From an uncultured Jannaschia sp. (lineage in GTDB: Bacteria; Pseudomonadota; Alphaproteobacteria; Rhodobacterales; Rhodobacteraceae), in contig NZ_CANNEZ010000001.1 in assembly GCF_947503795.1 (NCBI RefSeq), positions 1,603,001 to 1,667,000 of the forward strand: 64,000 nucleotides of DNA. The letters run 5' to 3'. Positions 49,990 through 59,551 of the stretch are shown one piece after another. Each line of letters begins with the position of its first letter. Within the stretch, counting starts at the first letter, position 1. A program made the position numbers and the translations under genes. Under the pieces are notes generated by a model. That model made no database searches, was not told the origin of the DNA, and saw nothing but the letters and a program-made list of their open reading frames with translations.

Positions 49990-50631
49990 TCAGTCGTCGG
50001 GGGCCGGGGCGACATCGGGGGCCGGCGACTCCTCCGGCACGGCGGGCGCGTCGGGCACGGGACGCGGCTGCGGCGGCGCGGTCTCGACCTGCTCGCCTTC
50101 GCCCAGCACGGCATCGACCCGCTCGGCGGCCAGCGCCGTGATGTCGACCTGGTCGCTGCTGGCCAGCACGAAGCGGCGATCGAGGATCACCAGCGCGCCC
50201 GTCTCGCGCGCGAGATCCACCAGCACGGGGTTCGCCTGCTCGAAGAAGATCGCCTGCGCGCGCTCGTTCTGCTGGGTGATCGCGCGGGCCTTGGCGTCCT
50301 GCGTGGCACGGATCTCGTTGACGCGCGTGTCGAAGGCCGCGGCCAGCTGGCGAAACGCGTCCGGCGTCTCGTTGGCGCGGCGGGCGGTCAACGCCTGCTC
50401 CTCGGCCTCGAGCGCGGCTTCGATCGCGCGGTTCTCCTGCGACAGCTCGTCGGACGCGGCCTCGATGTCGCGGGCGACACGCTGGCCGAACCGGCTGTTC
50501 TGGTAGAGCGCGTCGCGATCGAGCACGACAACCGCCGATTGCGGGATGCCGACCTGCGGCTGCGGCATCGCCTGTTGCGCGCTCGCCCCGCTCCCGAGGC
50601 CGAGCGCCAGCGCGACCAGGAGGCCGCGCAT
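49990..50631 (-). CDS. skp: OmpH/Skp-family periplasmic chaperone
   Basis: 213 residues with a signal peptide (to about residue 18), then SAVVVLDRDALYQNSRFGQR, a long charged helical hairpin (RAIEAALEAEEQALTARRAN; IRATQDAKARAITQQNERAQ) and ALVILDRRFVLASSDQVDIT. This is the trimeric tentacle architecture of Skp, which holds unfolded outer-membrane proteins for BamA. The C-terminal tail is rich in Pro and Asp (PVPDAPAVPEESPAPDVAPA), longer than in E. coli. The ATG overlaps the bamA stop by 1 bp. Confidence 0.92.
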   Translation of the reverse strand: MRGLLVALALGLGSGASAQQAMPQPQVGIPQSAVVVLDRDALYQNSRFGQRVARDIEAASDELSQENRAIEAALEAEEQALTARRANETPDAFRQLAAAFDTRVNEIRATQDAKARAITQQNERAQAIFFEQANPVLVDLARETGALVILDRRFVLASSDQVDITALAAERVDAVLGEGEQVETAPPQPRPVPDAPAVPEESPAPDVAPAPDD

Positions 50632-52949
50632 CAGAACCGCGTCTGGATCGTCAGGTCGAAGGTCTGCTCGCGGTCGTAGGTGCGCTTGTTGATCGCCCGC
50701 GTGAAGTTGAAGCGGAGCGGGCCGATCTGCGTGTCCCAGAGGAGGCCGACGCCGACGGCGGAGTTGAGGAAGAAGCTGTCATCCACCGGGTTCGCGCCCG
50801 CGGGGCCGCCGTTGACGTTGTCGAGGCCCCAGACCGACGCCATGTCGACGAAGGCCGCGCCCGACAGGCCATATTCCTCGGGAATGAACCCGAGCGGGAA
50901 CTGCGCCTCGAAGCGGGCGGCGACGAAGTAGTTGCCACCAAGCGCGCCGTTCGACGCGTTGAGGTCGCGCGGGCCGATGCCACCGGATTCGAAGCCCCGG
51001 ATGATCGACTGGTTGTTGAAGAACCGGTTCCCCTGGGTCGAGTTCGTGCCGCCCCCCGAAACCAGAGCGCCGCCTTCGAGGGTGGCGGCCAGCACGATTT
51101 CCTCGTTGCGGACGGCCGCCTGCCCGGTCAGTTCGAAGGTGTTCTTGACGAATTCCGCGTCGCCGCCGAGCCCTGCGAATTCCTGCCCGAACTGGGCGCG
51201 GATGCCGCGGGACGGGTCGAGACCGCGCCCGATCGTGCTGTAGGAATAGTTGTAGAGCACCGAGGACGTGGTCGTGCTACCGAGATCCTGCACGAGGATG
51301 TCGGACAGGACCGTCGTGCCCGAGCGCGGGCTGAGCTTGTCGTCGGTATAGGTGTAGCCCACGAACAGCCGGCTGAACTCGCCGACCGGGAATTCCAGCC
51401 CCGTGCGGAAGCCGGCCGTGCGGGTGTTGAAGGTCAGGCTGGCGCTGTCGGTCTCGGTGTAGAAGATCGAAAAGGACAGCGCGAGATCGCGGTTCAGGAA
51501 GAACGGCTCGACGAAGGTCAGGTTGGACGAGGAGCTGGTGGACCCGGTGTCGAACGCGAAGGAGAAGACCTGCCCGCGCCCGAGGAAGTTGGTCTCGGAG
51601 AAGCTGAGCGATACGCCCGCGCCGCTCTGCTCGGAATAGTTGAGGCCGAAGCCCAGCGAACCGGTCGGCTGTTCCTCTACATCGACATCGACGATGACCT
51701 GCTCGGGACCGGTGCCCTCGCGCGCCGTCACGTCGGCCTGGCTGAAATACCCCAGCGCGCGGATGCGTTCGGCGGTGGCGCGGATTTCGCGCGGGTTGAA
51801 GGGGTCGCCTTCGACCGTGTCGAATTGACGGCGGATGACGCGGTCCAGCGTCGTCGCGTTGCCTTCGATGTCGATCCGCTCGACGAACAGGCGATCGCCG
51901 CGTTCCAGCACGAAGTCCACGTCCAGCGTCAGGTCGCGGTCGTTTCGGGTGATCTGCGGCACGGCGCGGATGAAGGTCAGGCCCTGCCGCGTCGCCAGAA
52001 GCTCGAGCCGTTCGATCGTGCGCTCGATCGCCTGCGGCGAGAAGATGTCGCCCCGGCCGACGCGGATCGCGTCCTGGTATTCGGGCACGTTGATCTGCGG
52101 CAGGTCCGAGACGGCGTTGACCTGACCGAACCGGAACTGCTGCCCCTCCTGGATGCGGAAGGTCAGGAAGTAGGCGTCGCGACCCGGTGCCAGCTCGGGC
52201 GTGGCCGAGAGAAGCTGGAAGTCGGCATAGCCGCGCGACAGGTAGAAGTCGCGCAGAAGCTGGCTATCGAAGGCGATCCGGTCGGCGACGAAGGTGTCCG
52301 ACCCGATCAACGCCCGGAAAATACCGGCCTGCGTCGTCTCGAGGACGCGGCGCAGGCGGCGGTCGGAATAGGCGCGGTTGCCCACGAAGCTCAGGCGCTC
52401 GACCTCGGAGACGCGGCCTTCGGACACTTCGAAGACGAGATCGACGCGATTGTCGCTGCGGCGGATGATCTTGGGTTGCACCGTGGCCGACAGGCGCCCG
52501 GCCTGCGAATAGGCCTCGGTGATGCTCGCGGCGTCACGCTCCGCCACGGCGGGATTGTAGACGCGGCGCGGCTGGCTGGTGACCAGCGTGCGGAGGTCAT
52601 CGTCGTCGATGCGACGGTTCCCCTCGATCGAGATGCGGTTGATGGTCGGGTATTCCTGCACGATGACCAGCAGGCTCCCGCCCTGCGGCACGATCTCGAC
52701 CGTCTCGAACAGGCCCGAGGCCTGCAGGCGCTGGAACCCGTCGTTGAGCTGTCCCGCGCTGATGGCGGCCCCGCGCGCGACGCCGAGCTGCTGCAGGATC
52801 GTGGCATCCTCGATCCGCTGGTTGCCCTGGATGTCGACCGTGTTGAAGCGGAAGGTCTGCGCTTCGGCGGCAACCGCGCCCAAAAGGACGAGAGCCAGCC
52901 CGATCAGAGCGATACGAAGTGTCGAGAGCGTGTTCCGGATCGAAGCCAT
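50631..52949 (-). CDS. bamA: Outer membrane protein assembly factor BamA
   Basis: 772 residues from the ATG at 52949, chosen because the signal sequence (MASIRNTLSTLRIALIGLAL ... AEAQ) begins there; in-frame starts at 52994 (ATG) and 53006 (GTG) would add up to 19 residues. Five POTRA domains (about 25-440; FRFNTVDIQGNQRIEDATIL, RVSEVERLSFVGNRAYSDRR) precede the 16-strand beta-barrel, with GLDPSRGIRAQFGQEFAG and a C-terminal aromatic QTFDLTIQTRF typical of outer-membrane proteins. It inserts beta-barrel proteins into the outer membrane. It is the first gene of the bamA-skp pair, separated from the rseP side by a terminator-like hairpin. Confidence 0.96.
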   Translation of the reverse strand: MASIRNTLSTLRIALIGLALVLLGAVAAEAQTFRFNTVDIQGNQRIEDATILQQLGVARGAAISAGQLNDGFQRLQASGLFETVEIVPQGGSLLVIVQEYPTINRISIEGNRRIDDDDLRTLVTSQPRRVYNPAVAERDAASITEAYSQAGRLSATVQPKIIRRSDNRVDLVFEVSEGRVSEVERLSFVGNRAYSDRRLRRVLETTQAGIFRALIGSDTFVADRIAFDSQLLRDFYLSRGYADFQLLSATPELAPGRDAYFLTFRIQEGQQFRFGQVNAVSDLPQINVPEYQDAIRVGRGDIFSPQAIERTIERLELLATRQGLTFIRAVPQITRNDRDLTLDVDFVLERGDRLFVERIDIEGNATTLDRVIRRQFDTVEGDPFNPREIRATAERIRALGYFSQADVTAREGTGPEQVIVDVDVEEQPTGSLGFGLNYSEQSGAGVSLSFSETNFLGRGQVFSFAFDTGSTSSSSNLTFVEPFFLNRDLALSFSIFYTETDSASLTFNTRTAGFRTGLEFPVGEFSRLFVGYTYTDDKLSPRSGTTVLSDILVQDLGSTTTSSVLYNYSYSTIGRGLDPSRGIRAQFGQEFAGLGGDAEFVKNTFELTGQAAVRNEEIVLAATLEGGALVSGGGTNSTQGNRFFNNQSIIRGFESGGIGPRDLNASNGALGGNYFVAARFEAQFPLGFIPEEYGLSGAAFVDMASVWGLDNVNGGPAGANPVDDSFFLNSAVGVGLLWDTQIGPLRFNFTRAINKRTYDREQTFDLTIQTRF

Positions 52950-53065
52950 CTGCCCCCGACCGACCCCGTCGAGGACCTTGCCATCGTCAACCATATCCGT
53001 CCCCACCGTCCCAACTCGTCTTGCGTCGAGTCACTACCGAAGGGCCGGTAGGTTGTCAAAGCGCC

Positions 53066-53088
53066 AAAGGCCCCGCGGAGGGGCCTTT
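53066..53088. terminator. Terminator-like hairpin between the small-peptide gene and bamA
   Basis: Perfect 9-bp inverted repeat AAAGGCCCC-GCGGA-GGGGCCTTT. It lies 56 bp after the stop of the 41-aa peptide gene and about 60 bp upstream of bamA (minus-strand sense). It should end transcription coming from rseP and so implies a separate promoter for bamA. Confidence 0.7.
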
Positions 53089-53143
53089 GACACGATGTGC
53101 GTTCTCGCGATGTCGGGCCGGGGGGAGCCCTGTCACGCCAGCC

Positions 53144-53269
53144 TCAGAAGGACTGAACCCAACCTGCCAGGACCATGGCGGCCGCGATCGCGAAGACCGA
53201 CAGAAAGCGATCGATGTTCAGGCCCATGAAGACCGAGAGACCACGATATCCGTTCTGCATATGCCGCAT
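53144..53269 (-). CDS. 41-aa single-helix membrane peptide
   Basis: Minus-strand frame from the ATG at 53269 (AAGGG about 9 nt upstream) to the TGA at 53144: MRHMQNGYRGLSVFMGLNID then RFLSVFAIAAAMVLAGWVQS and F. An alternative ATG at 53260 gives 38 residues. A short cytoplasmic, amphipathic N-terminus is followed by one hydrophobic helix ending at the C-terminus. It lies between rseP and bamA and is followed by a hairpin terminator. No family is recognised; the composition (clear helix, good ribosome site, own terminator) supports a real gene, possibly an envelope-stress or protease-modulating peptide. Confidence 0.6.
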   Translation of the reverse strand: MRHMQNGYRGLSVFMGLNIDRFLSVFAIAAAMVLAGWVQSF

Positions 53270-53376
53270 GTGAATCACCCTTGAGGTTGGTCCTCACGGG
53301 ATGGCGGCGAAACGGGGCGAGATTGGGGCGACCTTTGGGCCATTTTGTTGCCCGGCGACGTCCCGCCCGTGACCCG

Positions 53377-54711
53377 TCAGGGACAGGTCAGGTCATTCCA
53401 CAGCGCGAACACCATCAGCGCGCCCATGATCGCGAGGCCGAGCGTCATCAGCACCTTGACCGCGCCGTCCGAGGGCGGCTTGCCGGTCACCGCCTCATAG
53501 GCGTGGAACACGAGGTGCCCGCCGTCGAGCACGGGAATCGGGAAGAGGTTCAGCATCCCCACCGCCGCCGACAGGACCGCGATGAACCAGATGAAGTTCG
53601 AGAAGCCCTGACTGGCCGCCGCGCCCGAGATCTCGGCGATCGAGACCGGTCCCGAGAGATTGCAGGTGCTGATCTGGCCGGTGATGATGTGGCTCAGCGC
53701 CGAGATCGACCCCGCGAGAATATCCCAGGTCTGCGACACGCCGTAGCTGACCGCCTCGAGCGGGCCGGCGCGTTCGGTCACCGGATCGAAGAACAGCGCG
53801 CCCGAGATGCCCATCAGGTAGCGCGTCTCGAACCCGCCCTCGGGCAGCGGCAGGTCCATGCTGCGCGGCGCGATGACGAAGTCCAGCATCTCGCCGTCGC
53901 GCCAGACCGACAGGGCCAGCGGCGCGCCCTCGCCCGCCGCGACCGCCGATTGCAGCTCGGCGAAGGAGTGGATTTCGGTGCCGTCCACGGCGCGGATCAC
54001 GTCGCCGGGCCGCAGGCCGATGTCCCAGGCCGCCGATTTCGGCTGCACCACTTCGACGCGGGCCGGCATCGGCAGGGCGGCATCGACGGTGATGATCTCG
54101 CCGTCGCGGCGCACCTCGTAGGGCACGGTCGGCGCCGCCGGCAGGTCACGCGCGGCCTGCGTCAGCTCCGACATGCTGGATACGGGCTGACCCGCGATGG
54201 TGACGACTTCGTCGCCCTCCTGCAGGGTGACGACCTCGGTCGGGAGATCCTTCAGCTCGCCGACCACCGCATCTTCGACGGCCTGCCCGGCGAACAGAAC
54301 GAAGCCCCCGAAGACGAGGATCGAGAGGATGAAGTTGAAGACCGGTCCCGCCGCCACGGTCGCCGCGCGTCGCCAGAGCGACGCACCGGTCATGGTGGTC
54401 GCCCGCTCGGCCTCGGACATTTCGGAGACGGTACCGTCCGCACCCACCGAGGCCGCGTTGGCGTCGCCCCGGAACTTGACGTAGCCGCCAAGCGGCAGCG
54501 CCGCGAGCTGCCACTTGGTGCCGTGCCGGTCCATCTTCGACCAGATCACCGGGCCGAAACCGATGGAGAACACGTCCGCCTTGATGCCGCACCAGCGCCC
54601 GACGATGTAGTGGCCGTACTCGTGGATCGCGACGATGATCGAGAGCGCGACGACGAAGGCCGCAAGCGTTCCGATGACACCACCGAACTGCGGTATGAGG
54701 CTGGCTTCCAT
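53377..54711 (-). CDS. rseP: RIP metalloprotease RseP (site-2 protease)
   Basis: 444 residues. Intramembrane zinc protease acting in envelope stress signalling and signal-peptide clearance. HEYGHY zinc motif in the first helix (IVAIHEYGHYIVGRW), two PDZ segments (LQEGDEVVTIAGQPVSSMSE; IGLRPGDVIRAVDGTEIHSF), and the C-terminal third ligand motif LNLFPIPVLDGGHLVFHAYE. The start is an ATG 18 bp after the dxr stop. The length is usual. Confidence 0.96.
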   Translation of the reverse strand: MEASLIPQFGGVIGTLAAFVVALSIIVAIHEYGHYIVGRWCGIKADVFSIGFGPVIWSKMDRHGTKWQLAALPLGGYVKFRGDANAASVGADGTVSEMSEAERATTMTGASLWRRAATVAAGPVFNFILSILVFGGFVLFAGQAVEDAVVGELKDLPTEVVTLQEGDEVVTIAGQPVSSMSELTQAARDLPAAPTVPYEVRRDGEIITVDAALPMPARVEVVQPKSAAWDIGLRPGDVIRAVDGTEIHSFAELQSAVAAGEGAPLALSVWRDGEMLDFVIAPRSMDLPLPEGGFETRYLMGISGALFFDPVTERAGPLEAVSYGVSQTWDILAGSISALSHIITGQISTCNLSGPVSIAEISGAAASQGFSNFIWFIAVLSAAVGMLNLFPIPVLDGGHLVFHAYEAVTGKPPSDGAVKVLMTLGLAIMGALMVFALWNDLTCP

Positions 54712-54729
54712 GGAAATTCGTCTTCCTGC

Positions 54730-55893
54730 TCAGGTCTGGGCGATGGCGCGGGCGCGCGCCCGGGCATCGCGATCTGTTTGAAGCACCATATCGAGGTTCA
54801 ATTCGGCAGCATCAAGGCAACCGGCCCGATCCATCGCCTCGAGCACCCGCTCGACGGTGGGCGCCATGTCGGTGAAGCGGATCGCGCGGTCGAGGAAGAG
54901 ATCGAGCGCCGCCTCCTTGGCCGCGTTGAACGCCGCGCCCGACAGCCCGCCCCGCTTCATCACCCAGCGCGCCAGGTCGAGCGCGGGATAGCGCGCCGCC
55001 TCGGGGGCGTGGAAGTCAAGGCAGGCCACGCGCGCCAGGTCCAGACGGTCGACCGGCAGGTGCCGCCGTTCGGGCCAGTTGAGCGCATAGCCGATGGCGT
55101 GACGCATGTCGGGCGCGCCCAGATGCGCCATCAGCGCGCCGTCCGCGAATTGCACCAGCGCGTGGACGAGGCTCTGGGGGTGGATCACCGTGTCGATGCG
55201 CTCAGCGGGCAGCCCGAAGAACTCCTTCGTCTCGATCAGCTCCATCGCCTTGTTGAACATCGATGCTGAATCGATCGTGATCCGCTGGCCCATGTCCCAG
55301 TTCGGATGGGTCCCGGCCTCCTCGGGGGTGGCGTCGGACAGCCGCTCTAGCGGCCAGTCGCGCAGCCCGCCGCCCGATCCGGTGATGATGACCTGCTCGA
55401 CCGCCGCCCGGTTCTCGCCGACCAGCGCCTGGAAGACGGCGGAATGCTCGCTGTCGACGGGCAGGATGGTCGCGCCGTGGCGCGCCGCCTCGGCCAGCAG
55501 AAGCGGCCCCGCGCAGACGAGGCTCTCCTTGTTGGCCAGTGCCAGCGTGGTGCCGTGGCGCAGCGCGCGCAGCCCCGGCACCAGACCGGCCGAACCGACG
55601 ATGGCACTCATGATCCAGTCGGTGGGGCGGTCGGCGGCCTCGGCCAGCGCGTCCGCCCCGGCCGCCGCCTCGACACCGGAGCCCGCCAGCGCGGCCCGCA
55701 AATCGTCCAGACGGTCGGCATCCGCGGTCACCGCCACCTCGGCGCCCAGTCGGATCGCATCCTCCGCCAGACGCGCGATATTGCCCGCCCCCGTCAGCGC
55801 CACGACATCGTAAGCCTCCGGGTCGCGCGCGATCAGGTCGATGGTGTTTTGCCCGACGCTGCCCGTCGCGCCGAAGATCGAGATGCGTCGCAT
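54730..55893 (-). CDS. dxr: 1-deoxy-D-xylulose-5-phosphate reductoisomerase Dxr
   Basis: 387 residues from the ATG at 55893, overlapping the cdsA stop (TGATG). Second step of the MEP isoprenoid pathway, NADPH-dependent. N-terminal RISIFGATGSVGQNTIDLIA nucleotide-binding motif; LALANKESLVCAG, VDSEHSAVFQAL (metal and substrate ligands) and MGQRITIDSASMFNKAMELI are conserved. The open frame continues upstream inside cdsA but the family start is clear. Confidence 0.96.
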   Translation of the reverse strand: MRRISIFGATGSVGQNTIDLIARDPEAYDVVALTGAGNIARLAEDAIRLGAEVAVTADADRLDDLRAALAGSGVEAAAGADALAEAADRPTDWIMSAIVGSAGLVPGLRALRHGTTLALANKESLVCAGPLLLAEAARHGATILPVDSEHSAVFQALVGENRAAVEQVIITGSGGGLRDWPLERLSDATPEEAGTHPNWDMGQRITIDSASMFNKAMELIETKEFFGLPAERIDTVIHPQSLVHALVQFADGALMAHLGAPDMRHAIGYALNWPERRHLPVDRLDLARVACLDFHAPEAARYPALDLARWVMKRGGLSGAAFNAAKEAALDLFLDRAIRFTDMAPTVERVLEAMDRAGCLDAAELNLDMVLQTDRDARARARAIAQT

Positions 55894-56777
55894 CAGACCC
55901 CCGGAATGGGCGGGAATTCGGACAGGCTTTCGATCACCAGCAGCATCAGGGCCGCGCCCAGCATCGCGTCGAACCGGTCGAACAGCCCGCCATGCCCCGG
56001 CAGGAGGTGCGAGCTGTCCTTGACGCCCATCTTCCGCTTCACCGCGCTTTCCGCGATGTCGCCCATCTGCGCCATCATGGCGAGGGCGACGGAGATGCCG
56101 ATCGTCTCGGCGCCCGCGTCCTGCCAGATCATCCAGACGACGCCCACGAACCCCGCGCCGATCCATCCGGCGATGGTGCCCGACCAGGTCTTCTTGGGGC
56201 TGACGCGCGGCCAGAACTTGGGCCCGCCCAGCATCCGCCCCGCGAAGTACCCCGCCACGTCAGACATCACGACGACCGCGATCAGCCACAGCATCCAGGC
56301 CAACCCGAAATTCGTCAGATGCTCCATCAGGCTGAGCCCGGCCAGGACGATTGCCGCCGAGAAGCTGACGACGATGCGGCGATGCGCGCGGATGAAGGCG
56401 ACGGCCACCATCGGGACCGCCATCAGAAGCGGCAGCGCAAAGCCGATCGGCATGAAATTCGACGCGAAGAGCGCCCCGCCCCCGACCAACGCCATCAGGC
56501 GCGCGCGCTTGGGGCCGGTGCGCACCATCGTCGCCAATTCCCAGAGCATGAGGCCGACGCAGATCGAGATCAGCGCCGCGAACCAGACGCCGCCCAGCCA
56601 AATCGCGACACCGCCCACCACCAGAAGGAGGACCGCCGTCGTCAGGCGCGGCGCGAGATCCTGGAACCGGCCCGCGACCTGCGGCTCGACCAGGGGCACG
56701 TCGCCGAAATCGAGCAGCGGCGGTTCGGCTTCCGGCCGGTCCGGCGGCACCTCGTGCAGGCGGTCCTCGTCGGTCAC
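55893..56777 (-). CDS. cdsA: Phosphatidate cytidylyltransferase CdsA
   Basis: 294 residues. Makes CDP-diacylglycerol for phospholipid synthesis. A Pro/Glu-rich cytoplasmic N-terminus of about 45 residues precedes multiple membrane helices. The C-terminal signature is present (SDVAGYFAGRMLGGPKFWPR ... SPKKTWSGTIAG ... KRKMGVKDSSHLLPGHGGLF DRFDA). It overlaps uppS by 4 bp. Confidence 0.95.
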   Translation of the reverse strand: MTDEDRLHEVPPDRPEAEPPLLDFGDVPLVEPQVAGRFQDLAPRLTTAVLLLVVGGVAIWLGGVWFAALISICVGLMLWELATMVRTGPKRARLMALVGGGALFASNFMPIGFALPLLMAVPMVAVAFIRAHRRIVVSFSAAIVLAGLSLMEHLTNFGLAWMLWLIAVVVMSDVAGYFAGRMLGGPKFWPRVSPKKTWSGTIAGWIGAGFVGVVWMIWQDAGAETIGISVALAMMAQMGDIAESAVKRKMGVKDSSHLLPGHGGLFDRFDAMLGAALMLLVIESLSEFPPIPGV

Positions 56778-57490
56778 GCCCGGACACCCCCGAAGCGGCG
56801 GTCGCGCCCGCCGTAGCGCGCCAGCACCTCCTCGAAGCGCGCGCGCGTGAAGTCGGGCCAGAGCGTGTCGACGAACTCGTATTCCGCATAGGCCGACTGC
56901 CAGAGCAGGAAGTTCGAGATCCGCGCCTCGCCGCTGGTGCGGATCACGAGGTCCGGGTCCGGCAGGACATGGGTGTCGAGATAGCGCGGCAGCGTTTCGT
57001 CGCAGACGTCTTCGGGGTCGAGCCGCCCCGCCGCCACGTCGCGGGCCAGCCGCTTGGTCGCACGCGCGACCTCGTCGCGGCCGCCGTAGTTCAGCGCGAT
57101 CGTCAAATTGACCTTCGCGTTATGCGCCGTCAGCGCCTCGATCCAATGCATTAGGTCGCGCAGCTTCTTGTCGAGCCGCACGCGGTCGCCGATGAAGCGC
57201 ACGCGCACGCCTTCCTTCAGGAGGTTCTGCGCCTCGCCCTCGATATAGCGCCGGAAGAGCGTCATCAGACCCGAAACCTCGGCCTGCGTCCGCTTCCAGT
57301 TCTCCGTCGAGAAGGCGAAGATCGTGACGTACTCGACCCCGAAATCCGGACAGGCCTCGACGATCTCGCGGACCCGGCGGGCGCCGGCGCGGTGCCCCAG
57401 CAGACGCGGCCGTCCCCTTTGCTGCGCCCATCGGCCATTGCCGTCCATGATGATCGCGACGTGGCGCGGGCCAGTGGGAGCGTCGGTCAT
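56774..57490 (-). CDS. uppS: Isoprenyl transferase UppS (undecaprenyl diphosphate synthase)
   Basis: 238 residues. Cis-prenyltransferase making the C55 carrier lipid. HVAIIMDGNGRWAQQRGRPR (catalytic Asp and P-loop), GVEYVTIFAFSTENWKR, NLTIALNYGGRDEV and PDLVIRTSGEARISNFLLWQ are family motifs. It lies in the frr-uppS-cdsA-dxr order, about 95 bp after frr. Confidence 0.96.
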   Translation of the reverse strand: MTDAPTGPRHVAIIMDGNGRWAQQRGRPRLLGHRAGARRVREIVEACPDFGVEYVTIFAFSTENWKRTQAEVSGLMTLFRRYIEGEAQNLLKEGVRVRFIGDRVRLDKKLRDLMHWIEALTAHNAKVNLTIALNYGGRDEVARATKRLARDVAAGRLDPEDVCDETLPRYLDTHVLPDPDLVIRTSGEARISNFLLWQSAYAEYEFVDTLWPDFTRARFEEVLARYGGRDRRFGGVRA

Positions 57491-57586
57491 GGGTGGGTCC
57501 TCGGGTCGGCGGTCGGTCGGGGCGGCTTAGCATGAATGGCGCGACGGATGGTTAATCCCGTCGGTGAGACGCCGGTCGGCGGCGTC

Positions 57587-58141
57587 TCAGACCTGCATGA
57601 TCTCGCCTTGCTTGGCCTCCAGCGCGTCGTCCACCGCCTTGATGTAGCGGTCGGTCATCTCCTGGACCTCCTGCTCCCACATCTTGCGGTCGTCCTCGGG
57701 CGGATCGCCCTTCTTGATCTGGTCCATCCCGTCGCGGCGCACGTTGCGCACCGCGACGCGCGCGCCTTCGGCGTACTGACCGGCGACCTTCGTCAGATCG
57801 CGTCGCCGCTCCTCGTTGAGCTCGGGGATCGGCAGCATGATGATCGTGCCGTTGAGCTGCGGGTTGATGCCCAGCCCGCTCTCGCGGATCGCCTTCTCGA
57901 CCTTGCCCACGAGGCTCTTGTCCCAGACGTTCACCGTCACCATCCGCGGCTCGGGCACGTTGACCGTGCCGACCTGGTTGATCGGCGTGGGCGAGCCGTA
58001 GGCGTCCACCATCACCGGCTCGAGCATCGAGGCCGAGGCGCGTCCGGTCCGAAGACTTCCGAATTCCTGCCGAAGGTTGGCCATCGCGCCATCCATCCGG
58101 CGCTCCAGATCGGCGGTGTCGAGGTCGAAGTCGTCGGCCAT
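57587..58141 (-). CDS. frr: Ribosome recycling factor Frr
   Basis: 184 residues from the ATG at 58141. Splits post-termination ribosomes together with [59 protein letters not shown] and [17 protein letters not shown] are hallmark segments. It is normally directly behind pyrH; here a divergent Hint-domain gene separates them by about 1.4 kb. Confidence 0.97.
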   Translation of the reverse strand: MADDFDLDTADLERRMDGAMANLRQEFGSLRTGRASASMLEPVMVDAYGSPTPINQVGTVNVPEPRMVTVNVWDKSLVGKVEKAIRESGLGINPQLNGTIIMLPIPELNEERRRDLTKVAGQYAEGARVAVRNVRRDGMDQIKKGDPPEDDRKMWEQEVQEMTDRYIKAVDDALEAKQGEIMQV

Positions 58142-58267
58142 TCTCGTGCGCTCCCGGTCGTTTCGGACGCTATAGCCCCCCGCGGCGCGGGTGGGAAGTC
58201 GGCAGGCACCGTTCACCGAATGTTCAGGAAGTGCTGCGATCCCTGCCCGACCGCAGCGGAGACCGCC

Positions 58268-59287
58268 ATGACCGTCAACATGATCTTTCTCGGCACCTTC
58301 GCCGACGTGGATACCGACGAGTCGAACTTCGTGACGGAAAACGCGCGCTCGCTCGAAGGGCGGTACGACGACCTGACCCTCACGCAGGTGATCGAGAACG
58401 ATCGCGACGGCGACGGCGCGATCCAGGACAACGAGGCGCAGGCGGGGGACTCCGACCCGGACTTCCTGACCTACGACGTGGGCTTCGGTCAGGAAAGCTA
58501 CGAGCTCGACTCGACCTCCCGGTTCGAAGCTCTCGTCTTCCTGACCGACGGCACGTCGCGGCTGGTCGAGATCGCGGTCCTCCAGACGACCATCGGCGAT
58601 GTCTTCGTGCGCGACGTCGACAACGCGCTCGATGGTCTCGACTTCCGGTCCATCGAACTCACCCGGTTTATCCGCTCGGACTTCTCCGGCTCGAGAACCG
58701 GCAACTCGATCGACAACACCACCGTCGCCTGTTTCGCCGCGGGCACCGCCATCGCCACACCGACCGGACCCGTCCCGGTCGAGAGATTGCGTCCGGGCGA
58801 TCACGTTCTGACGCGCGACCACGGGGCGCAGACCCTCCGCTCGGTCTTTCGCCGCAAACTGGTGCGCGCGGGGCGGCACGCCCCTATCGAGTTCGCGCCC
58901 GGCAGCCTCGGGCAGGGTCGTCCCTCGGCCACCCTGCGCCTCTCGCCGCAGCACCGCGTGCTGCTCGACTCGCCCATCGTGTCTCGGATGTTCGGCCGGG
59001 CCGAGGTGCTGGTCGCGGCCAAGCGCCTCGTCGACGGCATCGCGATCCGGCAGGCCGACGGGGCCGCATCGGTCGCCTATTACCACCTGCTATGCGCGCA
59101 GCACGAACTGATCCTCGCCGAAGGCTGCTGGACCGAGACGCTGCTGACCGGGGATCAGGCGGTGGCCGCACTTGGCGCCCTCGCGGCCGCGGGCGACCCG
59201 GCCCGGACGATCCCGCCCACCCCCCGCGCGGACCGGCTGATCGCGCGCCACCGCAAGAACGGCCGCGCGCTTCAACCGCCGGCCTAG
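58268..59287 (+). CDS. Hint-domain protein (Hint_2), inserted between pyrH and frr on the opposite strand
   Basis: 339 residues from the ATG at 58268. Residues 1-150 are Asp/Thr-rich with a calcium-binding-like stretch ([20 protein letters not shown]). Residues from about 155 form a Hint fold: [20 protein letters not shown] (catalytic Cys start), [33 protein letters not shown] and [20 protein letters not shown]. Hint_2 proteins are frequent in Rhodobacteraceae and are thought to self-cleave, but processing is not proven. No signal peptide; type I secretion is possible. The gene runs against its neighbours and interrupts a widely conserved gene pair. Confidence 0.85.
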   Translation: MTVNMIFLGTFADVDTDESNFVTENARSLEGRYDDLTLTQVIENDRDGDGAIQDNEAQAGDSDPDFLTYDVGFGQESYELDSTSRFEALVFLTDGTSRLVEIAVLQTTIGDVFVRDVDNALDGLDFRSIELTRFIRSDFSGSRTGNSIDNTTVACFAAGTAIATPTGPVPVERLRPGDHVLTRDHGAQTLRSVFRRKLVRAGRHAPIEFAPGSLGQGRPSATLRLSPQHRVLLDSPIVSRMFGRAEVLVAAKRLVDGIAIRQADGAASVAYYHLLCAQHELILAEGCWTETLLTGDQAVAALGALAAAGDPARTIPPTPRADRLIARHRKNGRALQPPA

Positions 59288-59551
59288 GCGCGGTGGCGGG
59301 GCGAAGGCGTCATCGGGTCCAAGCCCGGACGAAGCGGGTTTATCCGCGTCGGGTCCGGCCGAGCATCGAATGGCATACAATCCGCCGGGCCTTGTCTGTG
59401 ATGGCGGCACAGGTGGCGAGCCGGCTCCGGAACCGGACGGACGGCGCCTGTCGACCGTGATCCAGGACCGGCGCGAGACCCCGCAATCGGCGACGGAGGG
59501 GCGATATGACGCGCGAGACAGAGGGGCGTCGAGCGGTACGCCCTGCCGGAC

